DNA from: Terriglobia bacterium
GTDB taxonomy: Bacteria > Acidobacteriota > Terriglobia > Bryobacterales > Bryobacteraceae
Reading direction: 5' to 3'
DNA length: 64,000 nt
Assembly (NCBI GenBank): GCA_021324615.1
Contig: JAJPIT010000081.1
Coordinates: 1-64,000 of the forward strand
The translations under genes and the position numbers were made by a program. Positions 18,472-27,319 of this stretch are shown in pieces. Within the stretch, counting starts at the first letter, position 1, and each line of letters begins with the position of its first letter. The notes beneath the pieces are model-generated. The model did no database searches and was not told the DNA's origin. It saw only the letters and a program-made list of their open reading frames with translations.

Positions 18472-19475
18472 GCCGCCTTCGGTTCCGCCGCCAGCTCCCG
18501 CAGCGACGACTCATAAGGCGCCCGCGCGATGCCGCGCTCGGTGATGATCGCGCTGATATATCGCGCCGGCGTCACATCAAAGGCGGGATTCTCAGCCCCC
18601 ACATTTTCCGGCGCCACCGGCACCCCGAAGACGTGCGTCACTTCGCTCGCGGCGCGCTGCTCGATGGGAATCTCCGCGCCGGAGGCCGTCCTTAAATCCA
18701 GCGTCGAAAGCGGCGCGGCGACGTAAAAGTCCACACCGTTTTCCTTGGCCAGCACCGCCAGCGAATAGGTCCCGATCTTGTTGGCCACATCCCCATTGGC
18801 CGCGATCCGGTCCGCGCCCACCACCACGCATCCCACCCGCCCGGAGTGCAGAAAATATCCCGCCATGTTGTCGGTGATCAACTTCACCGGGATGCCGTCG
18901 TGCTGAAGCTCCCAGGCCGTCAGCCGCGCTCCTTGCAGAAACGGCCGGGTCTCATCCGCCAGCACCTCGATTTTCTTTCCCGCCGCAACCGCCGCGCGGA
19001 TCACCCCCAGTGCGGTCCCGTATCCTGCCGTCGCCAGCGCGCCGGCGTTGCAATGCGTCAGGACCGTTTTTCCGTCCGGCACCAGAGCCGCGCCGTTGCG
19101 CCCGATCGCCTGGCAGATCGCGATGTCTTCCCGCCGGATGCGCTGCGCCTCCTCGATCAGCGCTCTGGCCTCGCCGTTGGACTCGGCGCGGGCCCGCCGC
19201 ATCCGTTCAATCGCCCAGAACAGGTTCACCGCGGTCGGGCGCGTCGCCGCCAGCGTTGCGCAAACCTCCTCGAAGTCGGCTCCCTCGCGCGCCCCCAGCG
19301 CGACCCCCATCGCCGCCGCCACCCCAATCGCCGGCGCGCCGCGAATCACCATCGACCGGATCGCCTCGGCCACCTCGCGATACGTGCGGCAGGTCACAAA
19401 AACCTGCTCGCGCGGCAGCCGCCGCTGGTCGATCATCACCACGCCCGCTTCGGTCCATTGAATGGTTTCGATCAT
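18435..19475 (-). CDS. mtnA: S-methyl-5-thioribose-1-phosphate isomerase
   Basis: Methionine-salvage enzyme converting 5-methylthioribose-1-phosphate to 5-methylthioribulose-1-phosphate, cytoplasmic. 346 residues, family length. The signatures are [13 protein letters not shown], the catalytic-cysteine block [36 protein letters not shown] with the catalytic Asp, and a C-terminal ENPAFDVTP-x-Y-I. No other salvage genes are next to it. The 3' end overlaps a convergent membrane-protein gene by 37 bases. Confidence 0.95.
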   Translation of the reverse strand: MIETIQWTEAGVVMIDQRRLPREQVFVTCRTYREVAEAIRSMVIRGAPAIGVAAAMGVALGAREGADFEEVCATLAATRPTAVNLFWAIERMRRARAESNGEARALIEEAQRIRREDIAICQAIGRNGAALVPDGKTVLTHCNAGALATAGYGTALGVIRAAVAAGKKIEVLADETRPFLQGARLTAWELQHDGIPVKLITDNMAGYFLHSGRVGCVVVGADRIAANGDVANKIGTYSLAVLAKENGVDFYVAAPLSTLDLRTASGAEIPIEQRAASEVTHVFGVPVAPENVGAENPAFDVTPARYISAIITERGIARAPYESSLRELAAEPKAAQADLATAREMA

Positions 19476-19529
19476 CTGGGAATCCGCTAGGGGTGCCGGC
19501 CGCCAGCTTCCGGCGCCCCTTACCCAATC

Positions 19530-19763
19530 CTACCCGATCGTCTGTTCTTCTTCGCTCTGCTGCGCCTGAAAATCAAGCTGCCGGACCCGCTCTTTCGGAT
19601 TGCGGGAAAGGATCTGGTTCTCCAGATCCCGCGGCAACGGAGGCGGCGGCGCGGTGTCCAGATGGATGGTCGGAGCGTCCGCCGGCGCCGGGGGAACCGG
19701 CGGAATATAATCCTTGCGCTTTTTCCGCAACTCATCGAGCATTTCCCGGATATATTTCTTCAT
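19530..19763 (-). CDS. Small hypothetical protein, proline-rich centre
   Basis: A 77-residue hydrophilic protein. A basic amphipathic N-terminus (KKYIREMLDELRKKRKDY) is followed by a proline-rich run (IPPVPPAPADAP), then a Gln/Glu-rich C-terminus (LDFQAQQSEEEQ). No domain recognised. It sits between dnaJ and mtnA on the same strand, 54 bases before mtnA. Composition is coherent, but the protein is short and support is limited. The 237 bases between it and dnaJ (19764-20000) hold no convincing gene. Confidence 0.45.
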   Translation of the reverse strand: MKKYIREMLDELRKKRKDYIPPVPPAPADAPTIHLDTAPPPPLPRDLENQILSRNPKERVRQLDFQAQQSEEEQTIG

Positions 19764-20000
19764 GCCTCAAGCTTGCGGAGGCCCCGCGCGGCTCCGTTCC
19801 GCCCGGGGCGCGAAACCCGTGAAACCGGAAGGGGAAATTTTTACGTCGTGAACGTCACCGCCAGCAGCGCGGCACCCACCTGCCGCGCCAGTCTCCGGCT
19901 CGGCGGCATGGGGCGCGTGCGCGAAACCTCCGGCCGCAAATTCACCTCGGGATTTTTTTGCCCGCGCGGCCGAACCAGAGCCGGACTTCAGCCCCGACCC

Positions 20001-21122
20001 TTACATGAAATAATCCTTGACCTTATCGAAAATGCCTTTTTCGCTCGGCTCGTTTTCCGCCGGGAGCACTTCCCGGAGCTGCTCGAACAGCTTGCGCTGC
20101 TCCCGCGTCAGCTTGGTGGGAATGCGAACGTCGACGTGAACGTACAGATCGCCGCGGCCGCCGCCATGCACGTACGGCACGCCGAGCCCCTTCAGCTTCA
20201 CCCGCGTCCCCGGCTGCGCGCCTTCCGGAATCTTCACCGTCTGCAACCCGTCAAAGGTCAGAAGGTCCACCGAGGCGCCCAGGGCCGCCTGCGCCACGTT
20301 CACCGGCACCGTGCAATGCAGATCGTTTTCGTGCCGCTCAAAAACCGGGTGCTCGGCCACCTTCAACACCACGAACAGATCTCCCGGCGGACCGCCGTTC
20401 ACTCCCGGCTGCCCCTCCTGCGAGAGCCGGAGCTGCGTCCCGTTATCCACCCCCGCCGGAATATTCACCTTCAGCCTCCGTTCGCGGCGGAGATAGCCTT
20501 CGCCCTTGCACTCCTTGCATGGCCGGCGGATCGTCTGGCCGCGCCCGCCGCATTGCGTGCAGGTGCGCCGCACCGAAAGGAACGCCTGCTGATAGATCAC
20601 CTCGCCGCGCCCGCGGCAGGTGGGGCAGGTGGCCAGGCCGTCCTCGGGCTCGGCGCCCTTGCCCCGGCACCGGCCGCACTCCTCCAGGCGCGGCACCTGG
20701 ATGTCGGCCGTCAGGCCGCGCATCGAATCCTCAAAGGAAATCTCCAGATCGTAGCGCAGATCCTCGCCCCGCTGCGGCCGGTTGCGCCGCTGGCGGGTGC
20801 TCCCGCCGAACATGTCCGAGAATCCGAACACGTCGCTTAAAATGTCGCCCAGGTCCGGAAACCCGTCGAATCCCGCGCCGCCCGCGCCCGAGGAGACCCC
20901 CTGATGGCCGAAGCGGTCATATGCCGCCCGCTTCTGCGGATCGCTCAAAATACTGTAGGCCTCCGCCGCTTCCTTGAACTTTTCCTCGGCGCTGCGGTCG
21001 CCCGGATTACGGTCCGGATGATACTGCAAGGCGAGTTTGCGGTAGGCCGCCTTCAGCGCCTGCTCGTCGCAGCCGCGCTCCACCCCCAGCACCTCGTAGT
21101 AATCGCGTTTGGCCACGCTCAT
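20001..21122 (-). CDS. dnaJ: Chaperone protein DnaJ
   Basis: Type I Hsp40 co-chaperone that stimulates DnaK ATPase and delivers unfolded clients. 373 residues. The J domain (about 1-72) has the HPD motif in [10 protein letters not shown] Gly/Phe-rich linker includes [19 protein letters not shown]. Four zinc-binding repeats follow: [24 protein letters not shown] and CKECKGEG. Then come the two C-terminal client-binding beta domains with [15 protein letters not shown]. Its start overlaps the grpE stop (ATGA), so the two are translated as a unit. dnaK is not in the window. Confidence 0.97.
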   Translation of the reverse strand: MSVAKRDYYEVLGVERGCDEQALKAAYRKLALQYHPDRNPGDRSAEEKFKEAAEAYSILSDPQKRAAYDRFGHQGVSSGAGGAGFDGFPDLGDILSDVFGFSDMFGGSTRQRRNRPQRGEDLRYDLEISFEDSMRGLTADIQVPRLEECGRCRGKGAEPEDGLATCPTCRGRGEVIYQQAFLSVRRTCTQCGGRGQTIRRPCKECKGEGYLRRERRLKVNIPAGVDNGTQLRLSQEGQPGVNGGPPGDLFVVLKVAEHPVFERHENDLHCTVPVNVAQAALGASVDLLTFDGLQTVKIPEGAQPGTRVKLKGLGVPYVHGGGRGDLYVHVDVRIPTKLTREQRKLFEQLREVLPAENEPSEKGIFDKVKDYFM

Positions 21123-21661
21123 TTCGACGCTGGCTGCACCGCCACCTTCACCATCGCCGGCCGCAGCAGGCGCCCCTTGAACTGGTATCCTCGCTGAAAT
21201 TCATCGAGGACCGTGTGGTCGGGCGCATCCCCGGTCTCCACCATATCCACGGCATGGTGAATCTGCGGATCAAACGGCTGCCCCTTGGATTCCATCGGCT
21301 CCAGGCCCAACTTCTTCAGCGTGTCGTAGAAGCGATTATAGATCAGCTCAATGCCGGCGGCGTACTCCTTGTCCGACGTCTCCACTTTCATGGCGCGCTC
21401 GAAATCGTCCAACACCGGCAGCAGCACCCGCACCGCCTCCATGCTGGCGTACTCAAACAGCTCCACCCGCTCCCGTTCGGTGCGCTTGCGCAGATTCTGA
21501 AATTCGGCCTGGCTCCGCAGCAGGCGGTCGTGCAGCTCCGCCTTTTCGCTGGCCAACTGGTCGCGCTCGGCCGCCACCGCGGCCAGCGAAGCGGCGGGAT
21601 CCGGCGCGCCGCTCTGTTCCGGCTGGGTCTTCTCCATAGGCTCGATATTCTCGGCAGACAT
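21119..21661 (-). CDS. grpE: Nucleotide exchange factor GrpE
   Basis: DnaK nucleotide exchange factor, about 180 residues. The long N-terminal coiled coil ([21 protein letters not shown]) leads into the family block [17 protein letters not shown]. The C-terminal beta domain has [17 protein letters not shown] and the end [23 protein letters not shown]. The ATG at 21661 is chosen because GGAG lies eight bases before it; an ATG at 21676 would add five residues. Coupled to dnaJ by a four-base overlap. Confidence 0.95.
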   Translation of the reverse strand: MSAENIEPMEKTQPEQSGAPDPAASLAAVAAERDQLASEKAELHDRLLRSQAEFQNLRKRTERERVELFEYASMEAVRVLLPVLDDFERAMKVETSDKEYAAGIELIYNRFYDTLKKLGLEPMESKGQPFDPQIHHAVDMVETGDAPDHTVLDEFQRGYQFKGRLLRPAMVKVAVQPASK

Positions 21662-21749
21662 GAAGGACAGCTCCATTCCTAAGATAGATTAACATCGGGC
21701 GCCAAAAATTCCGCGCAAAATCGCGCCGCCCCGCGCCCCCGGGGCCGGA

Positions 21750-22310
21750 TCAGATCCTCACCCGGCTCGACAGCGCGCAGCCGTGCAGGTCCATCCAGCG
21801 GTTTTCCAGCGTGTTCTGCACAAACGTGAGCCGGTCCACCGTAAATCCGCGCGATTGCTGGAACTCCCGCCAGCGGGCCCCGGCGAGCTCCACGGCCCCG
21901 GCCACTTGCTGCGGCTCCAAATCCTGCGCCAGCGTCACGTGCGGATGATAGCGGAACGGTTCCTCGAAACGCAGCAGCCCGCGGTTGAGCGCCTGGTGCA
22001 GCCGTTTCAGCTCGTTGTGCCCCGCGCCGATCGACAGATACAGAACCTGCGTCACCGGAAAAACTTCCACCTGCCCCAACTCCACCCGGATCGGCTCCAC
22101 CTCGCGCAGCGCCTTCTCCAGATCCCGCCAGGCCTCCTCCGGAGCCGCCGTGAGCGGCCGCGGCGGCAGCACCGTAACGTGAGCCCTCGGCTCGCACTGC
22201 GGAACCAGCTCATGGCGTAAACGATCGAGAAAACCCGCCAGCGGATCGGGCAAGTAGGAAACCAGGGCAAAGGAGTTGATCAGACTTCCCTCGCCGTTAC
22301 AACAACCCAT
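21750..22310 (-). CDS. 2'-5' RNA ligase-like 2H phosphoesterase
   Basis: Two-histidine phosphoesterase superfamily protein of 186 residues. The paired catalytic motifs are seen as HVTVLPP (about residue 44) and HPHVTLAQ (about 121), the expected HxT/S duplication. Members hydrolyse cyclic phosphates or ligate RNA 2'-5' ends in vitro; the substrate here is unknown. Other landmarks fit the LigT-like fold, for example FALVSYLPDPLAGFLDRLR and VFPVTQVLYLSI. It is followed by a small unknown gene, and the patatin gene lies upstream on the same strand. Confidence 0.8.
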   Translation of the reverse strand: MGCCNGEGSLINSFALVSYLPDPLAGFLDRLRHELVPQCEPRAHVTVLPPRPLTAAPEEAWRDLEKALREVEPIRVELGQVEVFPVTQVLYLSIGAGHNELKRLHQALNRGLLRFEEPFRYHPHVTLAQDLEPQQVAGAVELAGARWREFQQSRGFTVDRLTFVQNTLENRWMDLHGCALSSRVRI

Positions 22311-22317
22311 CTCTGCT

Positions 22318-22653
22318 TTATTCTACCGCGGCAGGGCGCGCCTGGCGCTCCGCCGCCTCCACCAAATTCGATGCCGCGCCCGGGGCCTCCGCCGCCAGCC
22401 ACCGGGCCTCCTCGAAGCCCACGAATTTGCAGATCCGCGGCGGGCCCCCGGCGGGTTCCAGAATGTCGCCCACCTCCAGCGGCGAACCGGCCTGGCGCAG
22501 CGCGAAATACGCCGCGTAGGGCGAGCTCGCCTCCACCTCGCCGGCCGGCGTGTAATCGCGCGGCTTCACCTCCGCCGTCCCGCTGACGTGCGGAGCCGCG
22601 CGGAACGCCGCGCGCAGATGATCCTTCAGCCGGTGGATCTTATAACAGGGCAT
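22318..22653 (-). CDS. Conserved-looking hypothetical protein
   Basis: About 111 residues from the ATG at 22653 (MPCYKIHRLKDHLRAAFR). The remainder includes EVKPRDYTPAGEVEASSPYAAYF and GDILEPAGGPPRICKFVGFEEARWL, a pattern that looks like a small globular domain. No function recognised. It begins seven bases after the patatin stop and ends seven bases before the 2H phosphoesterase start, so the three are probably one transcript. The upstream start at 22707 would overlap the patatin gene and is not used. Confidence 0.6.
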   Translation of the reverse strand: MPCYKIHRLKDHLRAAFRAAPHVSGTAEVKPRDYTPAGEVEASSPYAAYFALRQAGSPLEVGDILEPAGGPPRICKFVGFEEARWLAAEAPGAASNLVEAAERQARPAAVE

Positions 22654-22660
22654 ATCGGGA

Positions 22661-23383
22661 TTATCGCCTAAAACATTTCCCCAAGGAAATGTCTTTCGCC
22701 GCCGCAAACCCCTGCTCCATCCAGCGCTCGATATTTTCCCGCTTCCAGCACAGCGAATCGCGAAGCGAGCCGAGCGGCTCCGCCGTCTCGATGGTCCGCA
22801 CCTCGATTCCCTCCGGCCGCGGCAGATCGTATCCCGCCACCCTCCGGAATCCCGCCGCCAACGGCTTCAGCCACCGTACCGGGATCTGCGGCAGAGCGTT
22901 CAACGCCACGATTTGCGTCGCGCCCAGCTCAATTGCCGCCCACACCGGCAGCGGATTCAACAGCCCGCCGTCGCAATACCATCGACCGCCGATCCGGTAC
23001 GGAGGCAGCACCAGCGGCACCGCGCAGGACGCCGCCAGATGCCGCCACGTCACCTCCCCGCCCGAAAAGATTTTCGGCTTCATCCGCACCGCGTCGGTCA
23101 ACACTGCCGCGTAGTTCTCCGGCGCCCGGTAGCGGTTCATCAGCCCGCGGATCGTCTCCGGAAGCCGCCTCAGCTCGCCGGTCTCCGGATGCCGCCAAAA
23201 CTCCGCCAGATCCTCGGGCGACGCGCCGCCCGCGATCGCGTATCCGTTGAGCGACCCCACCGAGGCGCCCACCACCAGATCCGGCTGAAAACCCGCCGCC
23301 AGCGCGCGCCAGGCCCCCGCCTGCCAGGCCCCAAACATCCCGCCGCCGGATAAAACCAGCGCCGTTTTTCTGCTATCGCTCAT
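22661..23383 (-). CDS. Patatin-like phospholipase
   Basis: Patatin-family serine lipid acyl hydrolase, 240 residues. The oxyanion loop GGGMFGAW, the nucleophile elbow G-A-S-V-G with Ser41, and the catalytic Asp138 in DGGLLNP form the expected Ser-Asp dyad arrangement. There is no signal peptide, so a cytoplasmic or membrane-associated protein is expected. It heads a three-gene minus-strand group with a small unknown protein and a 2H phosphoesterase. The physiological lipid substrate cannot be inferred. Confidence 0.9.
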   Translation of the reverse strand: MSDSRKTALVLSGGGMFGAWQAGAWRALAAGFQPDLVVGASVGSLNGYAIAGGASPEDLAEFWRHPETGELRRLPETIRGLMNRYRAPENYAAVLTDAVRMKPKIFSGGEVTWRHLAASCAVPLVLPPYRIGGRWYCDGGLLNPLPVWAAIELGATQIVALNALPQIPVRWLKPLAAGFRRVAGYDLPRPEGIEVRTIETAEPLGSLRDSLCWKRENIERWMEQGFAAAKDISLGKCFRR

Positions 23384-23429
23384 CGCCTCGCTTGCGGCTC
23401 CTTTTACAATAAAGAGCGTAACCGCTTCA

Positions 23430-23984
23430 ATGGAAGATTTCGATCCGAATCGTTATGGCGCGGCGGTGGCTCGCCTTCTCGCGCTCGACGCCAGTGGCCA
23501 ACGCCTCATCCCGCTTACCTGCGGCCTCTGCTCCAGCCCCCAAGCCTTGCAACTGCTGAAGACGCAAACCGCCGCCGGGCTGTTGCCGGACGCGCCCAAT
23601 CGCCAAGCCGCGCTCGCCGGACTCTGGCTTTATTTTTCCTGTTTCGAGGAAGCCCACCAGATCGCGCAGGACTCCAGCTCGCCCGATTGCGAGCTGTGGC
23701 ACGCCATCCTCCACCGCCAGGAACCCGATTCGGGAAACGCGGCATACTGGTTTCGTAAGGTGGGGACACATCCCATTTATCCGGCTTTGGCGCGCCAGGC
23801 CGCCAGAATTCTTGAAAACTATCCCGGCGCGGAATTTCGCACCGGGCGCTGGGATCCCTTCGCCTTCATCTCCTTTTGCGAGCGGGCGCGCGCCCAGCCT
23901 GGATCGGCGCAGGAACGCGCGGCGCTTGAAATCCAGCGCGCCGAGTGGCAAATCCTGTTCGACTACTGCGCGAGGCCGCGGTGA
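23430..23984 (+). CDS. Hypothetical protein coupled to an HlyD-type adaptor
   Basis: 184-residue protein with mixed helical character: a Leu-rich N-terminal half (AALAGLWLYFSCFEEAHQIAQD), then ELWHAILHRQEPDSGNAAYWFRKVG and a C-terminal segment WDPFAFISFCERARAQPG. The helix-turn pattern recalls tetratricopeptide-like folds, but no repeat is proven. The stop overlaps the GTG of the next gene (GTGA), so the pair is translationally coupled. Function unknown. Confidence 0.65.
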   Translation: MEDFDPNRYGAAVARLLALDASGQRLIPLTCGLCSSPQALQLLKTQTAAGLLPDAPNRQAALAGLWLYFSCFEEAHQIAQDSSSPDCELWHAILHRQEPDSGNAAYWFRKVGTHPIYPALARQAARILENYPGAEFRTGRWDPFAFISFCERARAQPGSAQERAALEIQRAEWQILFDYCARPR

Positions 23985-25198
23985 CCGCGCGCTGGTTCCT
24001 CGCTCTGGCCGGCCTGGCCGCCGCCGGCGCCCTCGCCTGGGGACTGGTCCGCTTCAAAGCCCAGCCGCCCGAAGTGCGCTTCGTTCGCGTCACCCGCCAG
24101 GACGTGCACAGCTCGGTCGCCACCAACGGCAAAGTGGAGCCGGTCGAATGGGCCGTCGCGCGCGCCGAACGCCCCGGGCCCGTGCAAAAAATCCTGATCC
24201 ATCTGGGCGAGCAGGTCGGCAAGGGCCAGCCGCTGGTGGAACTCGATTCCACCGAGGCCCGCGCCAGCCTTCTCGCCGCCCAGGCCCGCATCGCCCAGGC
24301 CCAGGCCGACCTCGCCATCATCGACCGTGGCGGCCGCGCCACCGACCTCGCCGATATTCAGAACGGCCTCGCCAAGGCGCGCTTCGATCTCGATCAAGCC
24401 CGGCAAAATTACGAAACCGAGCAGCGCCTCGCCGCCAAAAACGCCGCCACCGCCCAGGAAGTCAACGCCGCCAAAGCGCGCGTCGAAGAGGCCAGGCTGC
24501 AAATCGAATCGCTCGAGCGCAAACGCGCCGCGCTCGCCGGCACTGCCGATCGCGCCGCCGCCCAGGCCCGCCTGGAGGAGGCGCAGGCCGCCGCCCGCGC
24601 CGCCGAAACGCAGATCCGCCAGAGCGTCATCCTCGCCCCCGTCGCCGGAACCGTCTACCAATTCGATTTAAAACCGGGCGCCTATCTCAACGCCGGAGAC
24701 GCCGTCGCCTCCATCGGCCGCATGGACCAGGTCCGCGTCAACGTCTACGTCGATGAGCCCGATCTCGGCCGCGTCAAAAAAGGAATGCCCGTGCTGATCA
24801 CCTGGGACGCCCTGCCCGGCCATCAATGGGAGGGCGAAGTGGACCGCACCCCCACCGAAGTTCAGCCGCTCGGCACCCGCCAGGTCGGCGAAGTCGTCTG
24901 CGTCATCCGCAACCCCGACCGCGATCTGCTCCCTGGCACCAACGTGAATGTCGAAATCCGCGCGCAAACCGTCGAAAACGCGCTCAGCGGCCCCAAGGAA
25001 GCGGTTCGCACCGAGCACGGCCAAAGCGGCGTCTATCTTCTGGTCGGCGATCACGTCGAATGGAAAAAAGTTTCCCTCGGCCTGGCCAACACCACCCGCA
25101 CCCAAATCCTCGGTCTGCAAGAAGGCGACGCCGTGGCGCTTTACACCGACCGCGAATTGCGCGACGGCATGGTGGTCAAACCCGTCTTTTCGGAATAG
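23981..25198 (+). CDS. HlyD/RND-type periplasmic adaptor (membrane fusion) protein
   Basis: Periplasmic adaptor that bridges an inner membrane transporter and an outer membrane channel. From the GTG at 23981 the protein is 405 residues. A signal-anchor helix (WFLALAGLAAAGALAWGLV) leads to the first lipoyl half (VQKILIHLGEQVGKGQPLVELDS). A long Ala/Arg-rich coiled-coil hairpin follows (about residues 90-195), then the second lipoyl half (SVILAPVAGTVYQFDLKPGAYLNAG), a barrel domain and a membrane-proximal domain. The start is set by the GTGA overlap. No ABC or RND permease or outer membrane factor gene is next to it; the following gene is convergent. Confidence 0.9.
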   Translation: MTARWFLALAGLAAAGALAWGLVRFKAQPPEVRFVRVTRQDVHSSVATNGKVEPVEWAVARAERPGPVQKILIHLGEQVGKGQPLVELDSTEARASLLAAQARIAQAQADLAIIDRGGRATDLADIQNGLAKARFDLDQARQNYETEQRLAAKNAATAQEVNAAKARVEEARLQIESLERKRAALAGTADRAAAQARLEEAQAAARAAETQIRQSVILAPVAGTVYQFDLKPGAYLNAGDAVASIGRMDQVRVNVYVDEPDLGRVKKGMPVLITWDALPGHQWEGEVDRTPTEVQPLGTRQVGEVVCVIRNPDRDLLPGTNVNVEIRAQTVENALSGPKEAVRTEHGQSGVYLLVGDHVEWKKVSLGLANTTRTQILGLQEGDAVALYTDRELRDGMVVKPVFSE

Positions 25199-25201
25199 AT
25201 T

Positions 25202-26551
25202 TCACGCCTGGCGCGCCGCGCGGCAAATCGCCGCCACGCTGGCCTCGACGTCTTTCTCCGTCGTCGCCCAGCACGACACGCTGATCCGCATCGCCGCCCG
25301 CCCGCGCCACTCGGTGCCGCCGCACCAGCAGGTCCCATCCTCCTGCACCGCTCGAATCACCCGCCGCGTCTCTTCATCGCCGCCGAACGACACCAGCACC
25401 TGATTCAGAACGACATCGTTCAGAATCTCGAACCCGGCCTGGCGCAAGCGCTCCGCGAAACACGCCGCCTGCCGGCAGTTCCGCTCGATCATTTCCGCCA
25501 GACCGCGCCGCCCCAGCGACCGCAGCGCCGCCCAAATCTCCACTCCGCGCGCCCGCCGCGAAGCTTCCGGAGTATAAAGCGCCGGTTCGCGATGCTCCGT
25601 CATCGCCAGATACGCCGCGCTCAACCCCATCGCCGCTCGCAGATCTTTTTCCTCCCGCACGAACGCGAGCCCGCAATCGTAGGGAACGTTCAGCCATTTG
25701 TGACCGTCTGTCGCCCACGAATCCGCCAGAGCGAAGCCGTTCATCAGATGCGCTCGCTCCGGCGCCGCCGCGGCCCACAATCCGAACGCGCCATCGACAT
25801 GCACCCAGGCCCCCGCCCGCCGCGCGCGCCCGCAAATCTCCGGCGCCGGATCGAACGCCTCGCTATTCACATTGCCCGCCTGAATGCACACCAGCGTCCG
25901 CTCGTCGAGCTCCGGCAGAAGTTCCGCCAGCATCCGGCCCTGATCGTCCGCCGGAATCGAAAGCGCGCGCGCCCGCCCCAAACCAGCCAGCGCCAGCGCC
26001 TTCAGCAGCGAAACATGCGCCTCCGCGCCCACGATCACCCGAATCTCCGGCGCGCCGAACAGCCCGCGATCCTCGGCGTTCCACCCGGCGCGTTCAAGCA
26101 GCGCATGCCGCGCCGCCGCCAGAGCCGTGAAGTTCGCCATCGTCGCCCCGGTGACGAAACTCACGCCGCAAGCCGCGGGAAAACCGAAAATGCCGCGCAG
26201 CCACTCCGCCGCGATCTCCTCGATTCTCACCCCGGCGGGCGATTGACAAAACAGCGCCGCGTTCTGATCCCATGCCGTCGCCAGCCAGTTGGCCGCCATC
26301 GCCGCCGGCAGCGATCCGCCCGTCACGAATCCGAAATAGCGCCCGCCCGTCGAGGCGACCGTAGCCGGCGAGGCCGCTTCGTCGAGCATCGCCAGCACGC
26401 CCTCCGCCGGGCACGGATCGTCGCCCAGAGGCGCCGCCAGCGCCTCCAGCCCGCGAATCTCTTCCGCCGTGGGCGCCGCGCGCCGCCGCCCAATTTCCCG
26501 AACATAACGGGCCGCGCGCGCAGCCGCGTCCTCCATCAGACTGTCGTTCAT
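25202..26551 (-). CDS. Pyridoxal phosphate-dependent decarboxylase, group II type
   Basis: Aspartate-aminotransferase-fold PLP enzyme of the aromatic-L-amino-acid/glutamate decarboxylase family, 449 residues. The PLP lysine lies in SWATDGHKWLNVPYDCG. The preceding HVDGAFGLWAAAAPE block carries the PLP-binding Asp, and GVSFVTGATMANFTALAAAR is the phosphate-binding loop. Substrate specificity (aromatic amino acid, glutamate, aspartate) is not decidable by eye. Stands alone between the convergent adaptor gene and a small secreted protein gene. Confidence 0.88.
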   Translation of the reverse strand: MNDSLMEDAAARAARYVREIGRRRAAPTAEEIRGLEALAAPLGDDPCPAEGVLAMLDEAASPATVASTGGRYFGFVTGGSLPAAMAANWLATAWDQNAALFCQSPAGVRIEEIAAEWLRGIFGFPAACGVSFVTGATMANFTALAAARHALLERAGWNAEDRGLFGAPEIRVIVGAEAHVSLLKALALAGLGRARALSIPADDQGRMLAELLPELDERTLVCIQAGNVNSEAFDPAPEICGRARRAGAWVHVDGAFGLWAAAAPERAHLMNGFALADSWATDGHKWLNVPYDCGLAFVREEKDLRAAMGLSAAYLAMTEHREPALYTPEASRRARGVEIWAALRSLGRRGLAEMIERNCRQAACFAERLRQAGFEILNDVVLNQVLVSFGGDEETRRVIRAVQEDGTCWCGGTEWRGRAAMRISVSCWATTEKDVEASVAAICRAARQA

Positions 26552-26580
26552 GAAAGCGGTCTCCCGAAACAGGATACTGA

Positions 26581-27273
26581 TTATCGGTGCAGCACCCGCC
26601 GCCGCATGTCCGGCCAGAACTCGCGCAGCACGTTGAAGCCGGCGTCGCTCACCACGTTGATCCCGAACTTTTCAAAGGTATCGCCCGCGCTGCGGCTGCC
26701 CGGCGGATAATACAGATTCCCAAGCGACGCCGCCATCAGGTTGCCTTCGATCTCGGAATGATTGAAGCGCAGCTTCCCCGCATCGGTGCGCGTGATCAGC
26801 ACCCGGCTCATGGCGTAGCCCGCGCGCCACCACTTGCCTCCTGCGCCCATCCGGAAATAGCGCGGATCTTCATGCAGCAGCGCCGGCAGAACCCCTTCGC
26901 TCAGATACGTGCTGATGGCGCCGTCGGCGAACGTCGCGCCGTAGCGCTTGGCATACGCCGCCCCGCCCTGCCTCCATTGCGGATACGTGTTCTGCGCCTG
27001 ATACACGCCCGCGTACACCCCGGCAATCACCCAGTTGAACGGATCAAACGTGTCGTGATTGGCTTGAATAAACTTCTGGCGCACCGTCAGCGGGCCGGAG
27101 CTCCTCGACGGGTCGTTGACCGTCATGTAATTCGGCACCACGCCCAGGATGTGTTTGTCGTCTTTGGAGGACTGCGCCGATTCAACCGCCGCGTCATTCT
27201 TCGCCTCCGCGCCGTCCGGGGCCTGGGCGCCCGCCGTTCCAATAAAAAACAGGGCCGCCAGCAGCTTACCCAT
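26581..27273 (-). CDS. Secreted hypothetical protein
   Basis: About 230 residues starting at the ATG at 27273, which gives a clear signal peptide (MGKLLAALFFIGTAGAQ, cleavage after AQA). The mature part begins with a polar stretch (EAKNDAAVESAQSSKDDK), then ILGVVPNYMTVND. A globular region follows with FDPFNWVIAGVYAGVYQAQNTYPQ, LHEDPRYFRMG and LGNLYYPPGSRSAGDTFEKFGINVVSDAGFNVLREFWPD. I recall similar GVVPNY-type secreted proteins in Acidobacteriota but no assigned function. Upstream in-frame codons to 27486 overlap the HD-GYP gene's end and are a shadow. Confidence 0.7.
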   Translation of the reverse strand: MGKLLAALFFIGTAGAQAPDGAEAKNDAAVESAQSSKDDKHILGVVPNYMTVNDPSRSSGPLTVRQKFIQANHDTFDPFNWVIAGVYAGVYQAQNTYPQWRQGGAAYAKRYGATFADGAISTYLSEGVLPALLHEDPRYFRMGAGGKWWRAGYAMSRVLITRTDAGKLRFNHSEIEGNLMAASLGNLYYPPGSRSAGDTFEKFGINVVSDAGFNVLREFWPDMRRRVLHR

Positions 27274-27319
27274 TGTCTGATCAGACGAGCCCGGCGGACC
27301 GGAAGAGTACAGCGCCCAT

